Origin: Lachnospiraceae bacterium
Lineage (GTDB): Bacteria > Bacillota > Clostridia > Lachnospirales > Lachnospiraceae
Length of the DNA: 64,000 nucleotides
Reading direction: 5' to 3'
Assembly (NCBI GenBank): GCA_016286035.1
Contig: JAEERY010000020.1
Coordinates: 180,020 to 244,019, forward strand
Both the position numbers and the translations under genes were made by a program. A model generated the notes under the pieces. That model saw only the letters and a list, made by a program, of their open reading frames with translations. It did no database searches and was not told where the DNA came from. The first letter of the stretch is position 1; every line of letters begins with the position of its first letter. This document shows, one piece after another, positions 1-8,389 of the stretch.

Positions 1-297
1 GACAAGGGTTACTTCCCATGGTTCTGATACATTCTGATGGACTGTCATCTCATTATGCTTTGCAAAATTGAATGTAACATCACTGTTATAGAGATAGTAA
101 TCCGCAAACCATTCTTTTATCACATGCTGTTTGTATCCGCAACAGATAATAAACTCATTAAAGCCGTAATGAGAGTATTCTTTCATGATATGCCACAGTA
201 TGGGTTTATCACCAATCTCTATCATTGGCTTTGGTTTAAGATGACTTTCTTCACTTATTCTTGTTCCATATCCGCCTGCAAGGATAACAACCTTCAT
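1..297 (-). CDS. rfbF: Glucose-1-phosphate cytidylyltransferase, N-terminal part (runs off the left edge)
   Basis: Only the first 99 codons are in the window. The protein opens [18 protein letters not shown], the nucleotidyltransferase signature loop, followed by [19 protein letters not shown], typical of the RfbF/DdhA family. Members of this family make CDP-glucose from CTP and glucose-1-phosphate. The ATG at 295-297 follows a good CGGAGG ribosome binding site (302-307 on the - strand). It lies 55 bases downstream of the stop of the - strand sulfatase-like gene, so the two may be co-transcribed. It is the only clear nucleotide-sugar activation gene seen, and it implies a CDP-sugar branch whose next enzymes (4,6-dehydratase and later steps) would lie left of the window. 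A glucose-1-phosphate thymidylyltransferase is less likely because the early GTRISEES and WHIMKEY segments fit RfbF better. Confidence 0.88.
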   Translation of the reverse strand, partial: MKVVILAGGYGTRISEESHLKPKPMIEIGDKPILWHIMKEYSHYGFNEFIICCGYKQHVIKEWFADYYLYNSDVTFNFAKHNEMTVHQNVSEPWEVTLV

Positions 298-352
298 ATT
301 AGACCTCCGAATACTGATTAACTAATGATAGTTTATCATGTTTGGATAGAAG

Positions 353-2058
353 TTAAAAGTATGAATCAATCATAGGAATTATTACCGACGGCTTTTCAAA
401 CAGCAGATCCAACAGATCATCTTCATCTCCGGTATATGTATATCCTACATATACATTAGCGTAACCCATTCTGCTTCCATCATAATACGGGACTCCGGGA
501 TATTCGTCACGATAATCCCATACATAGAGAGTTCGTTTTCTTTGATCTTCAGGGCTGTATGAAAAGATAGTCTCACCGATCGGTTGAGGATCTATCCCTG
601 CTTCGTAGGCCGGGGTCGGAAGAAGCTCATGGAATGAGACTGGTGAGGCATTGTCGATGATATCATCCTGAGTAATGTTTTTTTCTTTTATGAAGAATAT
701 GGGTTGCTGGCCATATTCCCATCCGTGATCAGCAGTGATTATAATGGTTGAACTGTCATATACTCCCAGTCTTTTCATAAGAGATATGTACTCGCTTACT
801 ATATAGATAAATCCGAGGGCCGTTTCTTCTTCACCGGCATTTTCTTTATATATTCCGAAGGAATCGTTTTTATGAAGGTGTGTTCCCATAAGATGCTGTA
901 CGATAAACATCTTGTCTTTGCTGCCTTTAGAAAGACCGTTTTCAAGCAGACCCTCGTAGAAATCATAATTCTCATGCATTATCGGATCATCAATCGTTCT
1001 TACAACATCCGAATAATCGCTCATATCAACATAGGAAACGTTTTTTGCAAGCTTTGGCATTGCTCTGTATAGTGCCATTTTTATCATGGTCTTTTGAATG
1101 CCGATGGAATCTGTTTCACGTTTCAATGCTGCATCTGTAAAATTATCCCATTTGCGGGCTAGGAGTTTATCATACTCATTATCTCCACATAGAATATTAA
1201 GATCGAGAGTGTATAAGTTGCATACATATCCGCTGTTATGCATCTCGTCATAGAAGTATCTGCATTTTTCGCTGTTCCATGAATCATAGCTCCAGGTATT
1301 GATACCAGCTTCAAAGTCCAGTTCATTGTTGGTCAGCATATGGATCATTGACGGATATGTTCCGCAGTAGCAGGAATCCATGTTGGTATAGAATGTAAAA
1401 TCCGAAAAAGATGATATGGCATCAGGGATCAGATTAAGCGCATCTTCCAAAGCTTTGTCGCTGAATGAATCAAGAAAAAATACAATAATGTTCTCTTTGC
1501 TTGATACGGTGTATTGTTCCGCTCCCGATAAGTGATACTCGACTTTCGGATATTCAAAACAATTTGTATCGGCTTTGGATATTATGGAAATGAGAGCCAG
1601 TAATTGTATGCTTAACAGAAAAATGAACCGAATAGTATTATTTTTGTTTTCTCCCCCAGGCGGGTTACGATTAATATAAGGGCAGTTATTATCAGCCAGA
1701 TGATGAGATTGAGCGCAAGGCTTTTTACATCGGTTTTGTACCCGTCAGGATTGACTCCCATCATATCGAGTCCCTTGTTCAAAAACATGTATTGAACATA
1801 GATGCATACACATATGCAGAAAAACAGGGCTAATATAAAACCATGTATTTTTCTATTAAATGCTGCTGAGATGACGGACAGAGCAAACGTCACTATCAGA
1901 AAAATGACTATCAGTCCCGGAACAAAGTCTTTAAAAACAAATTGAAATTCCGAAGAATTTGACAGAAAAGTTTCGATAGGAAGAAAAATAACAAGAACAA
2001 ATGCTAAGGTTCCCGTTACGCAGAATGATACTCCCCATCGTTTGATATAATCCAACAT
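353..2058 (-). pseudogene. Membrane sulfatase/LTA-synthase-family protein, interrupted by a one-base frameshift
   Basis: Reading from ATG 2058, the first frame gives 148 residues with four or five membrane segments and stops at 1612-1614. The next frame continues at once with the end of the membrane domain (LLSIQLLALISII) and then a sulfatase-fold extracellular domain. That domain has NIIVFFLDSF (first metal-binding region), GTHLHKND and ITADHGWEYG near the end. Adding one base in the A5 run at 1619-1623 joins the frames as FGSFFLLSIQL. It also makes 353-2058 an exact 568-codon gene plus stop. The family (PF00884) hydrolyses sulfate esters or transfers phosphoglycerol-type groups outside the membrane; which applies here cannot be told. 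ATG 2058 has a strong RBS, AAGGGGAG at 2068-2075. Either the gene is inactivated or phase-variable at the homopolymer, or the sequence has an error. Confidence 0.8.
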
Positions 2059-2114
2059 AAAAAATCTCCCCTTTTATGAATTTGAATCACCAAGAAAACG
2101 TATTATCATAAATG

Positions 2115-2143
2115 ATTATGTTTAACAAATCATATTCTTTGAA
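2115..2143 (-). promoter_or_regulatory. Candidate promoter for the - strand sulfatase/rfbF pair
   Basis: On the - strand TTCAAA (2138-2143) and CATAAT (2115-2120) are separated by 17 bases, giving 4/6 and 5/6 matches to the sigma-70/SigA consensus. It lies 57 bases upstream of the sulfatase start, in the divergent intergenic region. This is a sequence match only. Confidence 0.35.
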
Positions 2144-2151
2144 CTCGCTTA

Positions 2152-2180
2152 TTGAATGATAACGATCTTTCATCTACAAT
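2152..2180 (+). promoter_or_regulatory. Candidate promoter for the + strand glycan locus
   Basis: TTGAAT (2152-2157) and TACAAT (2175-2180) are spaced by 17 bases, 4/6 and 5/6 matches to the housekeeping consensus. Transcription would begin near 2187. That argues for the first gene starting at GTG 2203 or ATG 2218 rather than at the upstream in-frame TTG. It is probably the head promoter of at least the first genes of the + strand cluster. Confidence 0.45.
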
Positions 2181-2202
2181 AGATTCGATTGGAAGTTTGT
2201 AT

Positions 2203-3591
2203 GTGATAATAACGATTATGAAAAAAAACAGACTGATAGAAGATAAAATAGATATTGCCGTGCTGATCATACTTATCATACTGTTTGGCTTCTTTGCGTT
2301 TTTCTGTGAGGTTTCCTGGTGTGGTGACAGCTATCAGTATGAGAATCAGTTTCCGATGAGAGAACCTGTTTATTCTCTGATCCTTCAACTCCTTAAGTTT
2401 TTGGCCGGTGAAGCTTATATGTGCATTCTGGGCATTATCCAGAATCTGTTGGCGTGTGTTTGTATTTATTGGACATATAAAAAGCTTTCAGATATATGGC
2501 ATTTTGGAATACTCGGAAGAGCGGCAACTCTGATATGCCTTTTAGCTCCTCATATTGTGACCCCGCTTGCATCAAAAACCCATCTGATCATAACGAATAC
2601 TGTAATGACAGAAGGTATCACGCTTTCTTTGTACTATATATGGTTTATATATTCTGTCAGGCTGATAGTGGGTCAGCCTGTTATAGAGAAAAAGACATCG
2701 TACATGATAAGAATGACATTGCTTGCTTTGATCCTTGCGATGACAAGAGGTCAGTTAATCCTGTGTGTGTTGATGTCATTTGTGTTATATATTGTCAAGG
2801 CATTAATTGATAAAGAAGAAAACAACAAGATAAAGAAGATCATAGTTTACGTTTTGTTATTTATGGTTGTTATGCTGTCCAAAACCCAGCTTACAAAATG
2901 GTACAATCTTATAGAGTCAGGTAACTACGTTAATACTATATCATCAAAACCAATGCTTCTTGCTAACATAGCATATGTTTGTGATGAGTCTGATGCCAAA
3001 TACATTAAGGATGAAGATCTGAGGCAGGCATTTATCGGAGTGATCCGTTTGATAAATGAAAATTCAATATCATATGAGGATGCTGAAGGAGGTATCATAT
3101 CAAAAGCCAGATTTCATGAAGCTGGTCATGAAACCATCAATTTCGATATCATAGACCCTGAGATACGAAAAGTTATCTATGAAAGATATGGTATAGATGA
3201 GAGCGAGTTCTTTAAACTCATGATAAATGAAGATGAACTTTGCGGGACTATAGCTAAACAGATTCTCCCCCACATTACAGGTAAGTATTTTAGAAACTAT
3301 ATGATTATATCGGTGCTCGGTTTTGTTAGAAGCATTGCAGTGGAGAAATCCATACTTCCCGTTTATGCACTGCTTATGTATTTATTCTCCATAGCCCTTA
3401 CGATAGTCCTGTTAAGAAAGGATAAGACAAATCGTCGCGCATGGTGCATGGTATTTACATTGATCATGATATGCGGAAATGTTCTGGGAACTGCACTTGT
3501 CATACAGTGCATAACCAGATATATGATATATAACCTTCCGTTCTTTTATATAACCGGTTTGTCCATGATCGGTTCACTGAAAGAAAGTTAA
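2203..3591 (+). CDS. Polytopic membrane protein of the locus-specific WC-DS / REP family (GT-C-like?)
   Basis: About 462 residues with roughly ten hydrophobic segments. After the first membrane helix there is an outward loop with SWCGDSYQY and MREPVYS. The C-terminus has QCITRYMIYNLPFFYITG. Both ends match the protein at 6932-8389 (AWCADSNSY, REPLYPT, CQTRYTIYNMPLFYMT), so the two are paralogues. An acidic residue in the first loop of a many-helix protein is reminiscent of GT-C glycosyltransferases, but I do not recognise the family and the catalytic role is inference. GTG 2203 has GGAAG at 2191-2195, spaced by 7; ATG 2218 (MKKNRLIED) is the alternative start. Confidence 0.7.
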   Translation: MIITIMKKNRLIEDKIDIAVLIILIILFGFFAFFCEVSWCGDSYQYENQFPMREPVYSLILQLLKFLAGEAYMCILGIIQNLLACVCIYWTYKKLSDIWHFGILGRAATLICLLAPHIVTPLASKTHLIITNTVMTEGITLSLYYIWFIYSVRLIVGQPVIEKKTSYMIRMTLLALILAMTRGQLILCVLMSFVLYIVKALIDKEENNKIKKIIVYVLLFMVVMLSKTQLTKWYNLIESGNYVNTISSKPMLLANIAYVCDESDAKYIKDEDLRQAFIGVIRLINENSISYEDAEGGIISKARFHEAGHETINFDIIDPEIRKVIYERYGIDESEFFKLMINEDELCGTIAKQILPHITGKYFRNYMIISVLGFVRSIAVEKSILPVYALLMYLFSIALTIVLLRKDKTNRRAWCMVFTLIMICGNVLGTALVIQCITRYMIYNLPFFYITGLSMIGSLKES

Positions 3592-3672
3592 TAAAATCTT
3601 AAGCATTTACTCAATATATCATCATAAATCCCGTATAGCATAATATGTAAGATGATAAGAAAGGGGAATGAT

Positions 3673-4812
3673 ATGAAAGAATGGTTGATAAGGATAGGGT
3701 GTGTGCTGCTTGGTGTTGTACTGACACTTGGGACCATGCATCTGACAGATCTGATAAAAAGTTTTAATAATGATAAAGTCAGTGTTGAAGCAGAAATAAA
3801 GGAGGATGCACCTGAAGAAGTAAGTAATAATACTGAAGAATCAAAAGAGGACTATGACCTTGAAGCAAAACTTAAGTACCAGGATATGGTAGATAAGTTA
3901 AAAGAGGAAACTTCAAAAGATAAGACCGAACAGCAGGATAAAGAACCAGAAGAAGTAAAGCAGGAGGATGCAGCTCCCGGGAGTATAGAATCTGCTCCGG
4001 TAAAATGGATAAAGGATTATCCTTCGGTAAATTCTGACAGCACTATAGAGGACAAATTATCACAGAGATCTTCCTATGATGAGACAATGGCTGTAAACGC
4101 TTTTGACAGAATGGTAATAAGTGAAAGCAAGGTTGACTTTTCTAATGTGAAGATAACTATTATGGGAGACAGTCTTACTGCAGGAAGCAATCTTGATGAA
4201 AGCGAGCGAGAATTATATAACTGGCCTACGCAGTTAAAAGAGATATTAGGATGCAAGGAAGTTGTTAATCTTGGCATAGGCGGATCAACTGTAAGCAGCT
4301 GTGTGGATCATTATCCTATGTGCAACAGGTGGAGTGAGATAGAAAAAGACAGTGATATCATAATTATCATGGGCGGAAGCAATGATATGCTCTTTGAGGA
4401 TAAGTGGCAGTTTGGTGAGCTTGAATACGAAAAAAGAATGACAGCAAACACATTCTGCGGTGATCTTGATGAAATGCTAAGTCGTATGGAATGGAGTTAC
4501 AGAGATCATAATGATGAGCATTATTGCAAACTCTTATACATAAATCCGCCGTCGACCATATTGAATGATGCCGTTTATGCCTTGGATCCGGGAAATATGG
4601 TGCATCAAAGAAGTTTTGCGGAGGCTATAAATACTATAGCACCCGCATACAGTTTTGAAGTCATAGATATGTATAATAACAATATATTAAACTCACATGA
4701 TCCCGATGTGAATTCACAGTTTGTTTATGACGGTATACACTGTAACAAAGAGGGATACAGGATAATGGCTGAACACGTGGCAAGTCAGATAATCCAAAGG
4801 ATAGAGCAATAA
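3673..4812 (+). CDS. Membrane-anchored SGNH/GDSL hydrolase
   Basis: An N-terminal transmembrane anchor (residues about 4-25) is followed by a Glu/Lys-rich, low-complexity linker of about 100 residues. A GDSL-type domain comes next: block I ITIMGDSLTAGS, block III GGSND, and block V DGIHCNKEGY carrying the catalytic Asp and His. The linker and anchor place the enzyme outside the membrane, spanning part of the wall. Such enzymes remove or transfer acyl esters on glycans; the substrate is unknown. ATG 3673 is chosen over an in-frame ATG 21 bases upstream because AAGGGG at 3661-3666 sits correctly before it. It is the last gene before the hairpin terminator at 4830-4877. Confidence 0.85.
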   Translation: MKEWLIRIGCVLLGVVLTLGTMHLTDLIKSFNNDKVSVEAEIKEDAPEEVSNNTEESKEDYDLEAKLKYQDMVDKLKEETSKDKTEQQDKEPEEVKQEDAAPGSIESAPVKWIKDYPSVNSDSTIEDKLSQRSSYDETMAVNAFDRMVISESKVDFSNVKITIMGDSLTAGSNLDESERELYNWPTQLKEILGCKEVVNLGIGGSTVSSCVDHYPMCNRWSEIEKDSDIIIIMGGSNDMLFEDKWQFGELEYEKRMTANTFCGDLDEMLSRMEWSYRDHNDEHYCKLLYINPPSTILNDAVYALDPGNMVHQRSFAEAINTIAPAYSFEVIDMYNNNILNSHDPDVNSQFVYDGIHCNKEGYRIMAEHVASQIIQRIEQ

Positions 4813-4829
4813 CATCGCTGTAATGTACA

Positions 4830-4877
4830 AAAAAGCCTTGATGTGGTACACTAATATGTACTGTGTCGAGGTTTTTT
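4830..4877 (+). terminator. Hairpin terminator after the SGNH gene, with an overlapping alternative hairpin
   Basis: A 21-bp stem (4830-4850 with 4857-4877, 6-base loop) forms without mismatch if G-U pairs are allowed. Its 3' arm ends in six T residues. It begins 18 bases after the stop of the SGNH gene. The 3' arm AGGTTTTTT (4869-4877) can instead pair with AAAAACCT at 4885-4892, a second hairpin that would exclude the first. This could be accidental in AT-rich sequence, or it could allow read-through to be modulated. Confidence 0.7.
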
Positions 4878-4918
4878 CTTGTTTAAAAACCTGATTTTAT
4901 AAGAGAGAATAAGAATAA

Positions 4919-5836
4919 ATGTCAAAGCTGGGAGAGTTTATCAAAAATCCTGAATACTTCATAACTTCACCTGCAGCCAAGGGCTATCTTGACTGGATAC
5001 CGGATGAATTGTATCTGAAGCTTTTTTACAGGGCTAAGTTAAAGAAAAAATGCGATTTGAAGCATCCTGTTCTATACAATGAAAAGATGCAGTGGTTAAA
5101 GCTTTATGACAGAAAACCGGAATATGCATCCATGGTAGATAAGTATGAAGTAAGACAGTACATTGCAGACAAGATAGGTGAAGAATATCTTATCCCGTTT
5201 TATGGTGTATATGAAAGATGGGAGGATATTGATTTTGATAAGCTTCCGGATCAGTTTGTAGTCAAATGCACACATGATTCGGGCAGTGTGGAGATATGTA
5301 CGGATAAAGCAGCATGGGACAAGGACAAAGCAGCGGAACGCATTAAGGCTGCGATGTCAAGGAATTATTATAAAGCCTATAGAGAATGGCCTTATAAAGA
5401 TGTTCGCGCCCGTATAATAATTGAAAAGTACATAGTGGATGAATCGGGAGAGGACCTTAAGGATTATAAGGTGATGTGCTTTAACGGCAGAGCAGAAGTC
5501 GTGGAAGTTCATGAGAACAGATTTGTAAAAGGGAAAGAACATACACAGACTTTCTATGATCGGGAATGGAATGTACTTCCGATAGTTCAGTTTTGCCTCA
5601 ATCCATGCAACGAACACAGAGAAAAACCTGAGTATATGGATGAACTGTTCAGGCTTTCGGAACAGATATCAGCAGATATGTATCACGCAAGGATAGACTG
5701 GTATCTGTTAAAGGATAAGATCTATTTTGGTGAGATAACATTTTATGACGGTTCGGGCTTTGAGATCTTTGCAGATGAAGCCCAGGAAAGATTTCTGGGT
5801 GATATGATCCATCTTCCTACAGATGATAAGAAATGA
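4919..5836 (+). CDS. TupA-like ATP-grasp protein
   Basis: 305 residues. The order LYNEKMQWLKLYDRKPEYASMVDKY, then QFVVKCTHDSGSV, RIIIEKYI and DYKVMCFNGRAE is the pattern of the TupA-like ATP-grasp family (PF14305). This family is common in polysaccharide and teichuronopeptide loci, where the members are thought to form amide or ester bonds using ATP. There is no signal peptide, so it should act in the cytoplasm. The Lys in VVKCTHDSG and the Glu in IIIEKYI fit ATP binding. It follows the terminator and starts a new run of genes; the stop overlaps the upstream in-frame codons of the next gene. The substrate is not evident. Confidence 0.83.
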   Translation: MSKLGEFIKNPEYFITSPAAKGYLDWIPDELYLKLFYRAKLKKKCDLKHPVLYNEKMQWLKLYDRKPEYASMVDKYEVRQYIADKIGEEYLIPFYGVYERWEDIDFDKLPDQFVVKCTHDSGSVEICTDKAAWDKDKAAERIKAAMSRNYYKAYREWPYKDVRARIIIEKYIVDESGEDLKDYKVMCFNGRAEVVEVHENRFVKGKEHTQTFYDREWNVLPIVQFCLNPCNEHREKPEYMDELFRLSEQISADMYHARIDWYLLKDKIYFGEITFYDGSGFEIFADEAQERFLGDMIHLPTDDKK

Positions 5837-5843
5837 TGAATAT

Positions 5844-6929
5844 ATGAAGAAAATACTTTTTTACATTCATTCATTGAATAAAGGCGGAGCAGAGAGAGTG
5901 CTGCTGACTCTTGCAGAGAAACTGAATACAGACTCAAACATCGAAGTCGTTGTTATGACAGATACTGTCGATGATCTGGAATATGAATTACCTGATGGTT
6001 TAAAACGTATCAACCTGAAAGACAGGATGAAAAAGAATAACGCTCTGTCACGCATATCCGCTATAAGAGCGTGTGTAAAAGAGGAAAGACCTAACAGGTT
6101 TGTTGCATTTATGCTGTCAAGTGCAATAAGGGCTGTAATAGCAACACTTCTTAGCGGGTATAAAGTAATCGCGGCAGTAAGATCCAATCCTTACGATGAT
6201 TACAGCAGCGGTATCAACAGGGTAATCCTTCTTTTTACAATGACTTTTGCCGAAAGAATAGTGTGCCAGACAGAATATCAGGTTGAATTCTTTCCCGAAA
6301 GCATGCAGAAAAAATGCGTTGTGATCTCAAATCCGATATTTAAAGAGTTTGTTCTAAAAGCACAGGAATTATCAGGAACAAGAGAAGAAAACACTGGGAA
6401 AAAGCGGATAGTTGCAACGGGCCGTTTGTACGATTACAAGAATCATAAATTATTAATAGAAGCTTTTTCGGGTATTGCCAAAGAGTATCAGGATATAGAT
6501 GTAGTTATATACGGAGAAGGTCCTTACAGAAAGGAACTGGAAGATACCATATCTGAATTAAAACTGTCAGATAGGGTATTCTTACCCGGTGATAGTGAAC
6601 ATGTGGCTGAAGATATAGCTGACGCTTTCATTTATGTACTTCCGTCGGATACAGAGGGGCTTCCCAATGCTCTTATGGAAGCGATGGCGTTGGGACTTCC
6701 TGTAATATCTACGGATTGTCCGTGCGGAGGCCCTAAAAGCCTTATTAAGGATGGGGAAAACGGTCTGCTTACACCGGTAGGAGATGTATCAGCCATGCGA
6801 GAAAGCTTAAAGCGTCTTATCACGGATGATGTTTTAAGAATGAGTATATCTGAAAAGGCAAAGGATATTCTGATCTCAAATGATGCAGATCATATTACTG
6901 ATCAGTGGAAGAAGACTTTATCGATATAA
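5844..6929 (+). CDS. Glycosyltransferase family 4
   Basis: 361 residues with the GT-B layout. The N-terminal domain has FYIHSLNKGGAERVLLTLA. The C-terminal nucleotide-sugar domain has RIVATGRLYDYKNHKLLIEAF and the EGLPNALMEAMALGLPVIS motif, whose two Glu residues mark GT4 retaining enzymes. Cytoplasmic or membrane-associated; it transfers a sugar to the growing lipid-linked glycan. ATG 5844 (MKKILFY) is preferred over the ATG at 5823 that lies inside the previous gene. The next gene starts two bases after its stop. Donor and acceptor are unknown. Confidence 0.88.
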   Translation: MKKILFYIHSLNKGGAERVLLTLAEKLNTDSNIEVVVMTDTVDDLEYELPDGLKRINLKDRMKKNNALSRISAIRACVKEERPNRFVAFMLSSAIRAVIATLLSGYKVIAAVRSNPYDDYSSGINRVILLFTMTFAERIVCQTEYQVEFFPESMQKKCVVISNPIFKEFVLKAQELSGTREENTGKKRIVATGRLYDYKNHKLLIEAFSGIAKEYQDIDVVIYGEGPYRKELEDTISELKLSDRVFLPGDSEHVAEDIADAFIYVLPSDTEGLPNALMEAMALGLPVISTDCPCGGPKSLIKDGENGLLTPVGDVSAMRESLKRLITDDVLRMSISEKAKDILISNDADHITDQWKKTLSI

Positions 6930-6931
6930 TT

Positions 6932-8389
6932 ATGAGTTCGAAAAGATTAAAAGTAAATAACAGGGTGTTCTGGATATCGTTATGGGTGATACCCTTGGTG
7001 TTCTATGTTATTTTTGCATTAACAGACGGTGTGGCATGGTGTGCTGACAGCAACAGTTATCTTGAGATGCATGACTGCAGAGAGCCTCTTTATCCGACTA
7101 TGCTTGCTTTGTTTAGGCTGATATTTCGTATCGGACCGGATGCTGATCCGCATTCGAATATAAGCTTAAATGCAGTTGTAATGATACAGAGTATTCTGGC
7201 GGCTGTTGCTTCATCAAGTCTGTCAGTATATCTGATCAAAAAATACATAATAAAAGTAACTGAAGAAAACATATCCATAAAAGAATATCTGTACTCATAT
7301 CTGCTAGCAGTGATCCCGCTTATGGTTTCGATGCTTAACAGATTTACTGCAGGAAGAGCTTCAATGTATTCAAACAGTATAATGACTGAAGGCCTGACTA
7401 TAAGCTTTTATTTGCTGACTTTCAGATTTTTGCTTGAATATGTCGATTCTAAGAGCAGATATTCCTATATGATAAGTTGCCTTTTTGTTTTTCTGGGAAT
7501 AGCTACCAGAAAACAAATGTATATACTGCTTTGTCTTTTGGCTATTGCTGTCTTTTATGTGGATATCTTAAAGAAGCTGAAGAAAAACGGCGAGAAATCT
7601 AAAATTGCGGTCATCACAAAAGGGTTTGCGAGATTAACAATAACTCTTATTGCAATAGTAGGACTGGTTTTTTTGTTTGACTGTTTATATAACAAAGCTG
7701 TTAGGGGGGTGTTTGCTCCGCATACGGAAGATAATCGTTTTGTTTCGACGATGGCCTTCTATACGGCTGAAAGATCCTATAGCGAATATATAGATCCTGA
7801 ACTTAAAGATATATATTTGCAGATTTATGATGAATGTGATGCAAACGGCTGGCTCATGCATGATGCGCCGACGAAATGGAATGATGCAGTGGATCATTTT
7901 TCGGATAGTTATGATCTTATACAGCTGAATACCATGCAGTTAATGCTTGAAGATTATGTGGATAATGCTGATTTCAGCGGATTTAAGGATGGTATGACCA
8001 AAACTGAAAAGATAGATGCTGTCAGAGCATCGTTCAATTCGAGTTTGATAGTACATGAAAAAGGCAGGCTTTTGCGTGTGTTTATAAACGATCTTTTATG
8101 TGGGCTGGTAGATACGGTTGCAAAAAGGAACAGATTGCTATGTATTTATTCTGTGCTGATCTATGTAACCTTTGTTGTACTGGCAATTATCACAATAAAG
8201 CATACCATGACACTGTCATGCTTGACTGCCTTGGGGATACTAGGAAATGTAACTTTGGTATCGGCGGTTATATTTTGTCAGACAAGATATACTATTTATA
8301 ACATGCCATTATTTTATATGACTCTTGTCATAATGATTTATGTTTTTTTAAATAATAGAAGCAAAAGAGGAACAACAGATCATGTTTGA
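6932..8389 (+). CDS. Polytopic membrane protein, paralogue of the 2203-3591 gene
   Basis: 485 residues with about ten hydrophobic segments. A first outward loop carries GVAWCADSNSYLEMHD and REPLYPTM, a charged extracytoplasmic stretch covers residues about 255-370, and the end reads CQTRYTIYNMPLFYMTL. The shared WC.DS / REP.Y and TRY.IYN.P motifs show descent from the same ancestor as the protein at 2203-3591. Role unknown; a membrane glycosyltransferase acting on a lipid-linked sugar is one possibility. ATG 6932 is two bases after the GT4 stop; no strong RBS is visible, suggesting translational coupling. The 3' end overlaps the next gene by 8 bases. Confidence 0.72.
   Translation: MSSKRLKVNNRVFWISLWVIPLVFYVIFALTDGVAWCADSNSYLEMHDCREPLYPTMLALFRLIFRIGPDADPHSNISLNAVVMIQSILAAVASSSLSVYLIKKYIIKVTEENISIKEYLYSYLLAVIPLMVSMLNRFTAGRASMYSNSIMTEGLTISFYLLTFRFLLEYVDSKSRYSYMISCLFVFLGIATRKQMYILLCLLAIAVFYVDILKKLKKNGEKSKIAVITKGFARLTITLIAIVGLVFLFDCLYNKAVRGVFAPHTEDNRFVSTMAFYTAERSYSEYIDPELKDIYLQIYDECDANGWLMHDAPTKWNDAVDHFSDSYDLIQLNTMQLMLEDYVDNADFSGFKDGMTKTEKIDAVRASFNSSLIVHEKGRLLRVFINDLLCGLVDTVAKRNRLLCIYSVLIYVTFVVLAIITIKHTMTLSCLTALGILGNVTLVSAVIFCQTRYTIYNMPLFYMTLVIMIYVFLNNRSKRGTTDHV

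Noticed and set aside
37..321. Open frame of 94 codons on the + strand at the left edge
   Set aside because: It is antisense to rfbF, whose reading frame, RBS and nucleotidyltransferase motif are clear.
323..340. Short hairpin ATGATA-GTT-TATCAT between rfbF and the sulfatase-like gene
   Set aside because: A six-base AT-only stem without a T-run is too weak to call a terminator or operator.
3592..3672. Promoter before the SGNH gene
   Set aside because: CATAAT and TAATAT are present but no acceptable -35 hexamer lies at 16-18 bases.
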